Assembly: GCA_037443205.1 (NCBI GenBank)
Contig: JBBIOU010000037.1
Coordinates: 1-24,400 of the forward strand
Direction of reading: 5' to 3'
DNA length: 24,400 nucleotides
Source: JBBIOU01 sp037443205
Lineage (GTDB): Bacteria > Bacteroidota > Bacteroidia > Flavobacteriales_D > UBA2798
Part shown: piece after piece, positions 7,256 to 15,643 of the stretch
Numbering within the stretch: the stretch's first letter is position 1
How the letters are laid out: each line of letters begins with the position of its first letter
Notes under the pieces: model-generated
Databases searched by the model: none
What the model saw: the letters and a program-made list of their open reading frames with translations, nothing else
What the model was told of the DNA's origin: nothing
Position numbers and translations under genes: made by a program

Positions 7256-7282
7256 GGGCAAACGCATCCCTTGCATTTGCCC
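7256..7282 (-). terminator. Hairpin between rpsO and pnp
   Basis: On the minus strand GGGCAAATGCA pairs with TGCGTTTGCCC (one mismatch, 5-nt loop), followed by TTCTTATTT. It may act as an attenuating terminator after rpsO or as an RNA-processing hairpin ahead of pnp. In Escherichia coli the rpsO-pnp gap holds RNase III processing sites through which PNPase autoregulates; the same role here is only an analogy. Confidence 0.6.
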
Positions 7283-7306
7283 CCCCGTATTATTTTTGTG
7301 TTTTTA

Positions 7307-7576
7307 TTACTTTCTGATTCCTAATTGTTCTATTAAATTACGGTATTTATTGATGTCTTTGTTTTTGATATAATCTAAAAGACTTTTGCGTTTACCTACC
7401 ATAGCGAGTAATGAACGCTGCGTACCAAAATCTTTGTTATTCTTTTTCAGGTGTTTGGTAAGGTGGTTAATGCGCTCGGTAAACAGGGCTATTTGTGCTT
7501 CTGCATTACCGGTGTTGGTTTCTTTGCCACCAAATTTCTTAAAAATTTTTTCTTTAGCTTCTTTTGTTAAATACAT
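7307..7576 (-). CDS. rpsO: 30S ribosomal protein S15
   Basis: 89 residues, standard length. S15 is a primary 16S rRNA-binding protein of the small-subunit platform. The sequence is typical: MYLTKEAKEKIFKKFG, NTGNAEAQIALFTERINHLT, HLKKNNKDFGTQRSLLAMVG, KRKSLLDYIKNKD and the C-terminal YRNLIEQLGIRK. It precedes pnp on the same strand. A TATATTTG box lies 23 bases upstream of the start, so rpsO probably has its own promoter after accD. Confidence 0.98.
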   Translation of the reverse strand: MYLTKEAKEKIFKKFGGKETNTGNAEAQIALFTERINHLTKHLKKNNKDFGTQRSLLAMVGKRKSLLDYIKNKDINKYRNLIEQLGIRK

Positions 7577-7598
7577 TGTATATTATTATTTTGGGTTG

Positions 7599-7606
7599 CA
7601 AATATA
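7599..7606 (-). promoter_or_regulatory. -7 box of rpsO
   Basis: The minus strand reads TATATTTG (TAnnTTTG consensus), 22 bases before the rpsO ATG. The expected TTTG box 19 nt upstream is weak. The preceding 118 bases are otherwise featureless AT-rich DNA. Confidence 0.45.
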
Positions 7607-7724
7607 ATAACTTTTTTGTTTAGTCTATTAAAGTTTTTTTAAATATTTTATCAGGCATAGGCATAATGTTTGGAATAGTGTTCAATAATCGAATATTTAG
7701 GTATTAAAATTACTCTAAAGAGGG

Positions 7725-8573
7725 TTATTTACCCATTAAAAATTTGATGGATTTACTTAATTCGGATTTTAAATTTTTACGGTCAACGATGTAGTCTAAG
7801 AATCCTTTTTCAAGGACAAATTCGGAGGTTTGAAAGCCTTCGGGCAGTTCTTTGCCGATAGTTTCTTTTACTACGCGTGGGCCAGCAAAGCCAATAAGTG
7901 CTTTAGGTTCGGCAATGTTCATGTCGCCCAACATGGCATACGAGGCGGTAACTCCACCGGTAGTGGGGTCGGTAAGTAAAGACAGGTAGGGTAGTTTTTT
8001 TTCGGCTAATTGGGCTAATTTGGCTGAGGTTTTAGCCATCTGCATCAGCGAAAAACCTGCTTCCATCATGCGTGCTCCTCCCGATTTGGAAATAATAAGC
8101 AGGGCTGCCTTTTTTTTGATGGCTTCATCAACTGCACGGGCAATTTTTTCGCCTACCACCGAGCCCATAGAGCCACCAATAAAGCCAAAGTCCATAGCGG
8201 CAATGACAAGGTTTTGCCGGTCAATCTTGCCGAAGGCTGTGCGTATGGCATCATTCAGTCCGGTTTTTTTGCGTGTGTCTTTAATTCTATCGGTATATTT
8301 TTTTGTATCGGTAAAATTTAAGGGATCGGCTGATATTATGTTTTGTGCAAACTCTTTGTATTTACCCTCATCAAATAATATTTTAAAATACTGTTCGGCA
8401 CTAATTTTATCGTGATATGCGCATTTGGAGCATACCCAAAGGTTTTCATCATGGTCATCGTGAGTAACTACATGGTTACATTCCGGGCATTTCCACCACA
8501 AACCTTCGGGTGTTTCTTTTTTGTCTTTGGTTTCGGTGGTAATTCCTTGTTTTACTCGTTTAAACCATCCCAT
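7725..8573 (-). CDS. accD: Acetyl-CoA carboxylase carboxyltransferase subunit beta
   Basis: 282 residues, normal for AccD. With AccA it transfers the carboxyl group from biotin to acetyl-CoA, making malonyl-CoA for fatty-acid synthesis. The N-terminal zinc ribbon is complete (C29, C32, C48, C51 in CPEC...CSKC). The crotonase-like body follows, with AMDFGFIGGSMGSVVGEKIA, SGGARMMEAGFSLMQMAKTS, the loop LTDPTTGGVTASYAMLGD, and GFAGPRVVKETIGKELPEGF. It lies 58 bases downstream of the aldolase gene on the same strand and may share its transcript. Identification is secure. Confidence 0.97.
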   Translation of the reverse strand: MGWFKRVKQGITTETKDKKETPEGLWWKCPECNHVVTHDDHDENLWVCSKCAYHDKISAEQYFKILFDEGKYKEFAQNIISADPLNFTDTKKYTDRIKDTRKKTGLNDAIRTAFGKIDRQNLVIAAMDFGFIGGSMGSVVGEKIARAVDEAIKKKAALLIISKSGGARMMEAGFSLMQMAKTSAKLAQLAEKKLPYLSLLTDPTTGGVTASYAMLGDMNIAEPKALIGFAGPRVVKETIGKELPEGFQTSEFVLEKGFLDYIVDRKNLKSELSKSIKFLMGK

Positions 8574-8631
8574 AGTATCAAATTAAAAATTAAAGCCTGT
8601 GTGTTTAAGCAATTTGGGTATGTGTAATTAA

Positions 8632-9690
8632 TTATGCAATGGTAATAGATTGATCCAGATATACGTCCTGTATGGCATGAAGCAGTTCAACACCTTCTTT
8701 CATGGGTTTTTGAAATGCCTTACGTCCCGAAATCAAACCGTGCCCTCCGGCTCTTTTATTGATTACGGCTGTTTTTAATGCTTCGGCTAAGTCGCTGGCA
8801 CCACTGCCGGTAGAGGCTCCGCCCGAGTTTATCAGACCGATGCGTCCGCTATAGCAGTTTAATACCTGATAGCGGCAAAGGTCTATAGGGTTGTCGCTGC
8901 TTAAATCGCTATAAACTTTTTTGTGTGTTTTGCCATAATTCAGTGCGTTATATCCACCGTTGTTTTCGGGCAGTTTTTGTTTGATGATATCAGCTTGTAT
9001 GGTAACGCCCAGATGATTGGCCTGGCCGGTTAAGTCGGCTGCCAAATGGTAATCAACACCATCTTTTTTAAATGCTGAATTGCGCATGTAACACCATAAT
9101 ATGGTTGCCATGCCTAATTCGTGTGCGCGTTCAAAGGCTTGAGCAATTTCTACCAGTTGTCTGCCGCTTTCTTCCGAACCAAAATAAATGGTAGCTCCTA
9201 CGGCTATAGCGCCTAAATTCCAGGCTTCTTCTACACTGCCAAATAATATTTGGTCGTATTTATTAGGGTAACTTAAAAATTCGTTGTGATTTATTTTTAC
9301 TATAAAGGGTATTTTATGCGCGTATTTTCTGGAGCAGGCAGCTAATACCCCAAAGGTAGAGGCTACGGCATTGCATCCGCCTTCTAAGCCAAGTTTAACA
9401 ATATTTTCGGGGTCAAAATACAGAGGTTCGGGAGCAAACGAAGCACCTGCCGAATGTTCTATACCTTGGTCAACCGGCAAAATAGATACATAGCCTGTAC
9501 CGGCCAAACGACCGGTGTTATATAAGGTGTTGATGCTTCGCAGCACTTGCGGGTTCCGGTTGCTGGGGGTAAATATCTGATCCACAAAATTGGGTGAGGG
9601 TAAATGTAAACTTGATTTATCAAACTTGCATTTATAGTTTAGCAATTCTTCACCTTCTTTTCCTAAAACTTCTAAAACTTTAGCTTTCAT
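8632..9690 (-). CDS. fbaB: Class I fructose-bisphosphate aldolase (FbaB/DhnA type)
   Basis: 352 residues, matching the bacterial FbaB length. It cleaves fructose 1,6-bisphosphate to dihydroxyacetone phosphate and glyceraldehyde 3-phosphate (reversibly) through a Schiff-base lysine. Visible family marks: VSILPVDQGIEHSAGASFAP near 68-87, GGCNAVASTFGVLA, PFIVKINHNE, GATIYFGSEES, ADIIKQKLP with K237 as the likely Schiff-base lysine (inferred from the archaeal-type motif), and the phosphate-binding end INSGGASTGSGASDL and RAGGHGLISGRKAFQKP. It is transcribed away from the symporter gene across a 280-base spacer and has a TAGATTTG box 25 bases before the ATG. The gene may lead into accD. Confidence 0.95.
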   Translation of the reverse strand: MKAKVLEVLGKEGEELLNYKCKFDKSSLHLPSPNFVDQIFTPSNRNPQVLRSINTLYNTGRLAGTGYVSILPVDQGIEHSAGASFAPEPLYFDPENIVKLGLEGGCNAVASTFGVLAACSRKYAHKIPFIVKINHNEFLSYPNKYDQILFGSVEEAWNLGAIAVGATIYFGSEESGRQLVEIAQAFERAHELGMATILWCYMRNSAFKKDGVDYHLAADLTGQANHLGVTIQADIIKQKLPENNGGYNALNYGKTHKKVYSDLSSDNPIDLCRYQVLNCYSGRIGLINSGGASTGSGASDLAEALKTAVINKRAGGHGLISGRKAFQKPMKEGVELLHAIQDVYLDQSITIA

Positions 9691-9714
9691 TGCTTAAAAT
9701 ATTATTTGGGGTTG

Positions 9715-9722
9715 CAAATCTA
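9715..9722 (-). promoter_or_regulatory. -7 box of the aldolase gene
   Basis: The minus strand reads TAGATTTG, fitting TAnnTTTG, 24 bases before the ATG at 9690. A TTCG about 20 nt upstream is the nearest candidate for the -33 box. Confidence 0.45.
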
Positions 9723-9867
9723 TAAAAATGTATGGTACTAACCGAATATATAAATTAAAATATTGATTTACATGTGTTTATAATTTAATTTGTGGGCAGA
9801 TGTGATGCGGATTTTAAGCCGGATGATTTACTTTTATCTCCCTGTATAAAATACACCCGCTTGTCAT

Positions 9868-9885
9868 GCCTACGCTATGCGTGGC
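9868..9885. repeat. Short palindrome in the divergent spacer
   Basis: GCC-T-ACGC and GCGTGGC pair around TAT with one bulge. It lies in the 280-base spacer between the divergent aldolase and symporter genes. It could be an operator-like site or a scrap of an intergenic repeat; one copy only is seen. Confidence 0.35.
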
Positions 9886-9970
9886 TAAATAAAATTTTGG
9901 GATTAGACTTTAATTGGTGTTTACATGGCTCATCAAAAAAAACTTAACTTGCGGCACTAAGAAAATTATC

Positions 9971-11419
9971 ATGTCGGCAGCATCTATATTAATTGTTTTA
10001 TTCTCGTATTTTGCGGTGCTTGTAATCGTGTCATTAGTTACATCGCGCAAGGCCGACAATGATACTTTTTTTCTGGGCAATAAAAAATCTCCCTGGTATT
10101 TGGTGGCTTTTGGAATGATTGGAGCATCGCTCTCGGGGATAACTTTTTTATCTATTCCGGGTAAGGTAGGAGGGGCATCGTTTGGCTATATGCAGGTGGT
10201 ATTAGGCTATTTACTGGGTTATGTGGTTATTGCCTACGTATTGATGCCTATTTATTACCGGTTAAATTTAACAACCATATACGGCTATCTTAAAATCAGG
10301 CATGGAGTATATACTTATAAAACCGGAGCATTCTTTTTTCTGATTTCAAGGTTATTGGGTTCTACCATTCGTTTGTATCTGGTAGCTCTAATATTGCAAC
10401 AGTTTATGTTTAGTCAGTGGGGTATACCTTTTTATGTGTCAATGATGTTATCCATAGTACTTATTTGGGTTTATACTTTTAAAGGCGGAATAAAAACTAT
10501 TGTATGGACAGATACATTGCAAACGCTTTTCATGTTGTTGGCGCTTATTTTTACGGTTTATAGTTTATTGCAAAGCATGGATTTGTCTATTACAAAGGCA
10601 TTGCATCTGAGCAGCGAAAAAGGATTGACAAAAATATTTTTTATGCAGGATGCGCTAAGCCCCGGATATTTTTGGAAAGATTTTATAGGCGGTGCGTTTT
10701 TGGCAATCTGCATGACAGGTCTCGACCAGGATATGATGCAGAAAAATCTGAGTTGTAAAAATATTGGCGATGCCCAAAAAAATATGATGACATTTGCCAT
10801 TGTATTAATTTTTGTAAATCTTCTTTTTTTGTTTTTAGGAGCGTTGCTTTATCTGTATAATGAACAAATGCAATTGGGTTTTACGGCCGGTGATATGTTG
10901 TTTGCAAATATCAGCATGGGCGGCCATGCCGGCACTTACGGAGCATTGCTGTTTATTATCGGCCTTGTTGCTGCGGCCTATTCCAGTGCCGATTCGGCAT
11001 TTACGGCATTAACCACTTCTGTGTGCGTTGATTTTTTAGAAATAGATAAAAAAACTCCCGAACAACAAATTCGCTTCAGAAAATATACACACATCGGTGT
11101 AATGATTACCGGTTATTTTACCATATTACTGGTAGATGCCACCATGGATAGAAGCGCCATAGATTTTGTTTTAAAAATTGCAGGTTATACTTATGGACCA
11201 CTATTGGGTATCTTCTTTTTTGGAATCTTAACCAACCGAAAAATAAAAGACAGTATTTCACCCATTATTTGTGTTATATCACCGGCCCTTACATTTTTTG
11301 CGGCTACTTATTCGCCCGTATGGTTTAACGGGTATGTATTTGGTTATGAATTGCTCTTGCTAAACGGATTAATTACGTTTTTCGGACTTTATTTATTCAG
11401 CAAAAGGCCGCTAAAATAA
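9971..11419 (+). CDS. Sodium:solute symporter family transporter
   Basis: 482 residues from the ATG at 9971. An in-frame ATG at 9914 would add a charged leader (KKNLTCGTKK) before the first membrane segment and is less likely. It is an SSS-family (LeuT-fold) inner-membrane protein that takes up a solute with sodium. The order is right for about 13 membrane segments: ASILIVLFSYFAVLVIVSLV first, then the family-typical FFLGNKKSPWYLVAFGMIGA, SLSGITFLSIPGKVG, YGYLKIRHG, WTDTLQTLFMLLAL and CMTGLDQDMMQKNLSCKN. Near the end come AAAYSSADSAFTALTTSVCVDF and GYTYGPLLGIFFFGIL. The substrate cannot be told. rimO begins 21 bases downstream but has its own -7 box. Confidence 0.92.
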   Translation: MSAASILIVLFSYFAVLVIVSLVTSRKADNDTFFLGNKKSPWYLVAFGMIGASLSGITFLSIPGKVGGASFGYMQVVLGYLLGYVVIAYVLMPIYYRLNLTTIYGYLKIRHGVYTYKTGAFFFLISRLLGSTIRLYLVALILQQFMFSQWGIPFYVSMMLSIVLIWVYTFKGGIKTIVWTDTLQTLFMLLALIFTVYSLLQSMDLSITKALHLSSEKGLTKIFFMQDALSPGYFWKDFIGGAFLAICMTGLDQDMMQKNLSCKNIGDAQKNMMTFAIVLIFVNLLFLFLGALLYLYNEQMQLGFTAGDMLFANISMGGHAGTYGALLFIIGLVAAAYSSADSAFTALTTSVCVDFLEIDKKTPEQQIRFRKYTHIGVMITGYFTILLVDATMDRSAIDFVLKIAGYTYGPLLGIFFFGILTNRKIKDSISPIICVISPALTFFAATYSPVWFNGYVFGYELLLLNGLITFFGLYLFSKRPLK

Positions 11420-11421
11420 GC

Positions 11422-11429
11422 TATCTTTG
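11422..11429 (+). promoter_or_regulatory. -7 box of rimO
   Basis: TATCTTTG (TAnnTTTG) lies just after the symporter stop and 11 bases before the rimO ATG. The upstream -33 box is not clear, so promoter activity is tentative. If used, the rimO leader would be only a few bases long. Confidence 0.4.
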
Positions 11430-11440
11430 CGCAAATATTT

Positions 11441-12751
11441 ATGAAAACAAAGACACTCAAAAAAAACAAAGTAAATGTAATTACATTAGGCTGTTCTAAG
11501 AATATTTACGATTCGGAAGTACTAATGGCGCAACTCAAAGCCAACCATTTTGAAGTAGAACATGAGTCAGATAAAAACGATTCGGAAATAGTTATCATTA
11601 ACACCTGTGGTTTTATAGAAAATGCCAAGCAAGAAAGTATCAACACTATTTTGCAATTTGCGCAGGAAAGAAAAAAAGGAAAAATCAATAAACTTTATGT
11701 AACCGGATGTTTAAGCGAACGCTACAAGCCCGATTTAGAAAAAGAAATTCCGGAAGTAGATGCATATTTTGGCACCCGCGATTTACCTCGCTTATTAAAA
11801 ACACTGAAAGCAGATTATAAACACGAATTAGTGGGCGAGCGTTTACTAACAACACCGTTACACTATGCTTATTTTAAAATTTCTGAGGGATGTAATCGTC
11901 CTTGCTCATTTTGTGCTATTCCGTTGATGCGCGGTAAACACCTTTCTACTCCTATGGAGCAACTGGTGCAACAGGCACACCGGTTGGCAAAGTCGGGTAC
12001 TAAAGAACTGCTGCTTATAGCACAAGACAGCACTTATTACGGTTTGGATATTTACAACGAGAGAAAACTGGCCGAATTGATGCAGCGTTTGGCGGAGATA
12101 GACGGTATTGAGTGGATACGTTTGCATTATGCTTTTCCGAGTGGTTTTCCGGAAGATGTAACAGAAGTCATTAATAAATATCCGAACATTTGCAAATATA
12201 TTGATATGCCTTTGCAACACATAAACAACAGAATATTAAAAAGTATGCGCAGAGGTACTACCAAAGAAAAAACCAATGAACTGATTTATAAAATACGAGA
12301 TAAGATACCGGGAGTGGCCATACGCACTACCTTAATTACAGGCTATCCGGGCGAAACACAACAAGAACACCAAGAATTACTGGAATGGGTAACACAAATG
12401 CAGTTTGAAAGATTAGGTGTATTTACCTATTCGCACGAGGAAAATACAAGCGCATATAGCTTGCAGGATGACGTGAGTGAAGAAACCAAACAAGAACGCG
12501 CAGCCGAGATTATGCAATTACAACAAGAAATATCGTATAATCTAAACCGGCAGCGCGTGGGGCAAACTATGAAAATACTGATTGACCGAAAAGAAGGAGA
12601 TTATTTTATTGGTCGAACCGAGTTTGATTCGCCCGAAGTAGATAATGAGGTATTGATAGATGCTAAAAAATATTATTGCCGCACGGGCGACTTTGTACAA
12701 GCTAAAATTACTGCTGCAGATGTATTTGATTTATATGCAGAACCTGTTTAA
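11441..12751 (+). CDS. rimO: Ribosomal protein S12 methylthiotransferase RimO
   Basis: 436 residues, usual length. This radical-SAM enzyme adds a methylthio group to the conserved aspartate of ribosomal protein S12, using S-adenosylmethionine and two iron-sulfur clusters. The N-terminal UPF0004 domain has its three cluster cysteines C18 (LGCSKN), C56 (NTCGFI) and C90 (VTGCLSERY). The radical-SAM motif CxxxCxxC is C151, C155, C158 in EGCNRPCSFCAIP. DMPLQHINNRILKSMRRG and the TRAM domain in the last 65 or so residues complete the set. RimO rather than MiaB is favoured by LGCSKNIYDSE, SEGCNRPCSFCAIPLMRG and the lack of tRNA-type spacing. The stop overlaps the end of eno by 4 bases in convergent orientation. 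Confidence 0.95.
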   Translation: MKTKTLKKNKVNVITLGCSKNIYDSEVLMAQLKANHFEVEHESDKNDSEIVIINTCGFIENAKQESINTILQFAQERKKGKINKLYVTGCLSERYKPDLEKEIPEVDAYFGTRDLPRLLKTLKADYKHELVGERLLTTPLHYAYFKISEGCNRPCSFCAIPLMRGKHLSTPMEQLVQQAHRLAKSGTKELLLIAQDSTYYGLDIYNERKLAELMQRLAEIDGIEWIRLHYAFPSGFPEDVTEVINKYPNICKYIDMPLQHINNRILKSMRRGTTKEKTNELIYKIRDKIPGVAIRTTLITGYPGETQQEHQELLEWVTQMQFERLGVFTYSHEENTSAYSLQDDVSEETKQERAAEIMQLQQEISYNLNRQRVGQTMKILIDRKEGDYFIGRTEFDSPEVDNEVLIDAKKYYCRTGDFVQAKITAADVFDLYAEPV

Positions 12752-14037
12752 CGCTGTATAAATTTAAAATTCCTTGCGGGATAAACGGATGCAGCGCCCA
12801 GTTGCTCTTCAATTCGCAAAAGTTGGTTGTATTTAGCTATTCTGTCTGAGCGGGAGGCAGAGCCGGTTTTAATTTGTCCGGTGGCTAAAGCTACGGCCAA
12901 ATCAGCAATGGTGGTATCTTCGGTTTCACCGCTGCGGTGGCTCATTATCGAGGTGTATGCATGTGTTTTAGCTAATTCAACGGCATTGATAGTTTCAGTA
13001 AGAGTGCCTATTTGGTTTACCTTAATCAGAATAGAATTAGCTATACCGTTATTAATACCTTGTGCCAGCCTTTGTGTATTGGTTACAAACAAATCGTCAC
13101 CCACCAGTTGAATTTTATTGCCAATCGCATCGGTAAGTTTTTTCCATCCTTCCCAATCGTCTTCGGCCATACCGTCTTCAATAGAAATTATAGGGTATTT
13201 GTTAATCCAGTTCGTCCAGTATTCCACCATTTCGTCTGTACTCATTTTTTTGCCATTAGATTCAAATACATATTGCTTTTTTTTGGCATCATAAAATTCG
13301 GTTGAAGCTGCATCAAGCGCTATAAAAATATCTTCACCGGGTTTATAACCTGCGGTTTCAATAGATTTTAATACAACTTCAATAGCTTGTTCGTTGCTTT
13401 GCAGGTTAGGAGCAAAGCCGCCTTCATCGCCAACATTGGTAGAATGATTTAATTTTTTTAATACATTTTTTAAATGATGAAAAACTTCAGTTCCCATTCT
13501 CAGGGCTTCGGCAAAAGTATCGGCCCCGGTGGGCATAATCATAAATTCTTGTATGTCTATTTTATTATCGGCATGCGCACCGCCATTTAAAATATTCATC
13601 ATAGGTATAGGCAGTATATTGGCGTTTATCCCGCCAATGTATCTGTACAGAGGCAAGCCGGCTTCTTGCGCGGCAGCTTTGGCAATAGCCAGCGATACAC
13701 CCAATATGGCATTAGCGCCTAATTTACTTTTGTTGTCAGAGCCATCCAGTTGAATCATTAGTTTATCAATCAATCCCTGATTGTACACCGGAGCACCTTC
13801 TAATTCTTTGCTTAAAACGTTGTTTACATTTTGCACGGCTTTTTGTACGCCTTTACCCAGGTATCTTTTTTTATCGCCATCACGCAGTTCTACGGCTTCA
13901 TGAGCTCCGGTAGAAGCACCCGATGGTACGGCTGCACGTCCTAATATTCCGTTTTGGGTTATAACATCTACTTCGATGGTGGGGTTTCCTCTCGAGTCGA
14001 GAATTTCTCTGGCTTCAATGGATGCAATTACACTCAT
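12748..14037 (-). CDS. eno: Enolase
   Basis: 429 residues, usual length. It converts 2-phosphoglycerate to phosphoenolpyruvate in glycolysis. All key features are present: the N-terminal EILDSRGNPTIEVDV, the mobile loop SGASTGAHEA (40-49), E205 in VGDEGG, magnesium ligands D242, E287 and D314 (LDAAST, SIEDGM, VGDDLF), the base K339 in LIKVNQIGTLTE, and SHRSGETED at 366-374. It starts 25 bases after carA on the same strand with no promoter-like box in the gap, so carA-eno is probably one operon. Its end overlaps the end of rimO on the other strand. Confidence 0.98.
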   Translation of the reverse strand: MSVIASIEAREILDSRGNPTIEVDVITQNGILGRAAVPSGASTGAHEAVELRDGDKKRYLGKGVQKAVQNVNNVLSKELEGAPVYNQGLIDKLMIQLDGSDNKSKLGANAILGVSLAIAKAAAQEAGLPLYRYIGGINANILPIPMMNILNGGAHADNKIDIQEFMIMPTGADTFAEALRMGTEVFHHLKNVLKKLNHSTNVGDEGGFAPNLQSNEQAIEVVLKSIETAGYKPGEDIFIALDAASTEFYDAKKKQYVFESNGKKMSTDEMVEYWTNWINKYPIISIEDGMAEDDWEGWKKLTDAIGNKIQLVGDDLFVTNTQRLAQGINNGIANSILIKVNQIGTLTETINAVELAKTHAYTSIMSHRSGETEDTTIADLAVALATGQIKTGSASRSDRIAKYNQLLRIEEQLGAASVYPARNFKFIQR

Positions 14038-14062
14038 GGTTAGTCTTGATTTTATTAAAGCA

Positions 14063-15184
14063 TTAAACCGCTTGTTTTATGGTTATTTTTTTGATGTTTT
14101 CTATAAAAGTGTCGAACAAATAGCGCGAGTCGTGAGGTCCGGGCGATGCTTCGGGATGATACTGAACTGAAAAAACAGGTTTGTTTTTAAAACGGATGCC
14201 GGCCAGCGTGTGGTCATTTAAATGGATGTGTGTTATTTCTATTTCGGGATTATTTTTGGCGCTTTGCATATCTACCACAAAACCGTGATTTTGAGAGGTT
14301 ATTTCGCATTTTCCTGTGAGCAGGTTTTTAATAGGGTGATTGATGCCCCGGTGGCCGTTGTGCATTTTTATTGTTTTGAGTCCGGCACTTAAAGCGAGTA
14401 TCTGATGCCCCAGGCAAATGCCAAACACAGGTAAGCCTGTATGGCATATTTTTTTAGCTAATTCAATGGTTTGGGGCATGGCAGCGGGATCGCCCGGGCC
14501 GTTAGAAAGCATGATGCCGTGCGGTTCGAAAGAGAGCAGGTCTTCTAAATGGCTGTTAAGCGGAAATACTTTAACATAACAACCGCGTTCTGTAAGGCAA
14601 CGAATAATATTTTTCTTAACTCCAAGATCGAGCAACGAAACACGGTAAGCAGCTTTTTCATCACCTGCGGTATAAGCATGTGCAGTGGATACTTTAGAAG
14701 ATAATTCCAAACCATCCATACACGGTACCGTTTTAAGTTTTTCTTTGAGGATATTTTCCTCTAAAATTTCACTTGAAATAATTGCATTCATGGCACCTTT
14801 ATCGCGTATGTGTCTTACCAGTGCTCTGGTATCAATATTGCTAATACCTACCAGGTTATCGCGTTCAAAATATTTTTGTAAAGAGCCTTCGGCCGAGGGG
14901 CGAGAAAAGTTGTCTGAAAAGTTTTTACAAATTAAACCTGCAATTTTTATTGAATCGGACTCTACTTCGTTGGGCTTTACCCCATAGTTACCGATGTGGG
15001 CGGTGGTCATAACAAGGAGTTGTCCGTAATAGGAAGGGTCGGTAAATATTTCCTGATAACCCTGCATACCGGTGTTAAAGGCTATTTCACCGGATGTGGT
15101 ACCTGTAACTCCTATAGCATTACCTTTAAATACGGTTCCGTCTTGCAACACCAAAAGAGCAGGGGCTTTGCTGCTATATTTCAT
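14063..15184 (-). CDS. carA: Carbamoyl-phosphate synthase small subunit
   Basis: 373 residues, normal for CarA. It is the glutaminase subunit that supplies ammonia to CarB to make carbamoyl phosphate for pyrimidines and arginine. The N-terminal CPSase domain is seen in LVLQDGTVFKGNAIG, GEIAFNTGMQGYQEIFTDPS and NIDTRALVRHIRDKGAMNA. The class I amidotransferase domain has SNGPGDP, the nucleophile C257 in VFGICLGHQ, and H343/E345 in YHPEASPGP. carB is not in the window. A good TATCTTTG box lies 18 bases upstream, with TTTT 19 nt before it. Confidence 0.97.
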   Translation of the reverse strand: MKYSSKAPALLVLQDGTVFKGNAIGVTGTTSGEIAFNTGMQGYQEIFTDPSYYGQLLVMTTAHIGNYGVKPNEVESDSIKIAGLICKNFSDNFSRPSAEGSLQKYFERDNLVGISNIDTRALVRHIRDKGAMNAIISSEILEENILKEKLKTVPCMDGLELSSKVSTAHAYTAGDEKAAYRVSLLDLGVKKNIIRCLTERGCYVKVFPLNSHLEDLLSFEPHGIMLSNGPGDPAAMPQTIELAKKICHTGLPVFGICLGHQILALSAGLKTIKMHNGHRGINHPIKNLLTGKCEITSQNHGFVVDMQSAKNNPEIEITHIHLNDHTLAGIRFKNKPVFSVQYHPEASPGPHDSRYLFDTFIENIKKITIKQAV

Positions 15185-15201
15185 TTGTAACGAAATTTCT
15201 G

Positions 15202-15232
15202 CAAAGATAGTCTATACATTGTGTATGAAAAA
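15202..15232 (-). promoter_or_regulatory. Promoter of carA-eno
   Basis: On the minus strand the -7 box TATCTTTG is at 15202-15209. Exactly 19 nt upstream is GTTTT, a fair match to the TTTG -33 box. The ATG of carA lies at 15184, giving a leader of roughly ten bases. Confidence 0.55.
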
Positions 15233-15325
15233 CTTGTTTATTAACAATGTTGGAAAAAATGATGTTATTTATTCCCTATGATGATTTTGCGTATATTTAG
15301 AAAGAAAATTACAGGAAATATAATC

Positions 15326-15583
15326 CCAAAATTGTCATTAGAAAACAAAAAGAGGTGGAGATTTGATATTGTTTGTGTTCATCCAAAGTCCGGTAAACCA
15401 TTCTCTTCTTTTCATGGCAAGGGATAATTTGAGTATTCTTTGATTTCCGTTTTTGATGAGATATCCTCCAATAGCAAAAACTTTGTATCGAAGGGATTTC
15501 ATTAGTTGGTCCACCTTGGTATTTAGTACCACTTGCCTAAAGAGGCTGATAACCCCAAAAAAGTAATTAGACTTTTTGGGGTT
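15326..15583 (-). mobile_element. Internally deleted insertion sequence remnant (IS4/IS1380-like transposase end)
   Basis: A frame on the minus strand, stop at 15338, reads from about 15550: ISLFRQVVLNTKVDQL, LRYKVFAIGGYLIKNG, QRILKLSLAMKRREWFTGLW. This resembles the extreme C-terminus of DDE transposases of the IS4/IS1380 kind; the family call is from memory of the motif LRYK...LKL...KRREWF. The catalytic part is missing. Just downstream of the stop, CCCAAAATTGTCATTAG (from 15325) resembles the outer sequence at the other end, where the palindrome at 15551-15583 contains CCCCAAAAAGTCTAATTA on the minus strand. The simplest reading is an element with both ends kept and most of the middle lost. 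Confidence 0.55.
15338..15550 (-). pseudogene. Transposase C-terminal fragment
   Basis: About 70 codons of transposase-like sequence without N-terminal or catalytic regions. A GTG at 15532 or the open frame upstream could start translation, but nothing suggests a functional product. Homology appears to begin right next to the palindrome at 15551, marking the deletion point. Confidence 0.55.
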
Positions 15584-15584
15584 A
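15550..15584. repeat. Long palindrome with IS-end-like sequence
   Basis: TAACCCCAAAAAAGT, loop AATTAG, then ACTTTTTGGGGTTA. This is a near-perfect inverted repeat with one extra A in the left arm. The same core (CCCCAAAAAGTcATTAGACTTTTT) recurs at 17630-17653. It could be an insertion-sequence end or a bidirectional terminator-like hairpin. Confidence 0.7.
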
Positions 15585-15612
15585 AAAATAGTAATAAATA
15601 TTTACTAAAAAG

Positions 15613-15643
15613 TTGGAATTTAAAACAAAAAAATCTACCTTTG
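15613..15643 (+). promoter_or_regulatory. Promoter of rpsA
   Basis: TTGG at 15613-15616 and TACCTTTG at 15636-15643 are separated by exactly 19 nt, matching the Bacteroidota promoter TTTG-N19-TAnnTTTG. Transcription would start near 15650, leaving a leader of nearly 90 nt before the ATG at 15738. A leader of this length before rpsA could carry autoregulation, but no clear fold is visible. Confidence 0.65.

Noticed and set aside
9893..9913. GGGATTAGACTTTAA as another IS-end-like copy
   Set aside because: It shares only ATTAGACTTT with the 15550/17630 motif, and the CCCCAAAAAGT half is missing.
9914..9970. N-terminal extension of the symporter
   Set aside because: The extra 19 residues are charged and precede the normal first membrane segment; the ATG at 9971 gives the usual SSS start.
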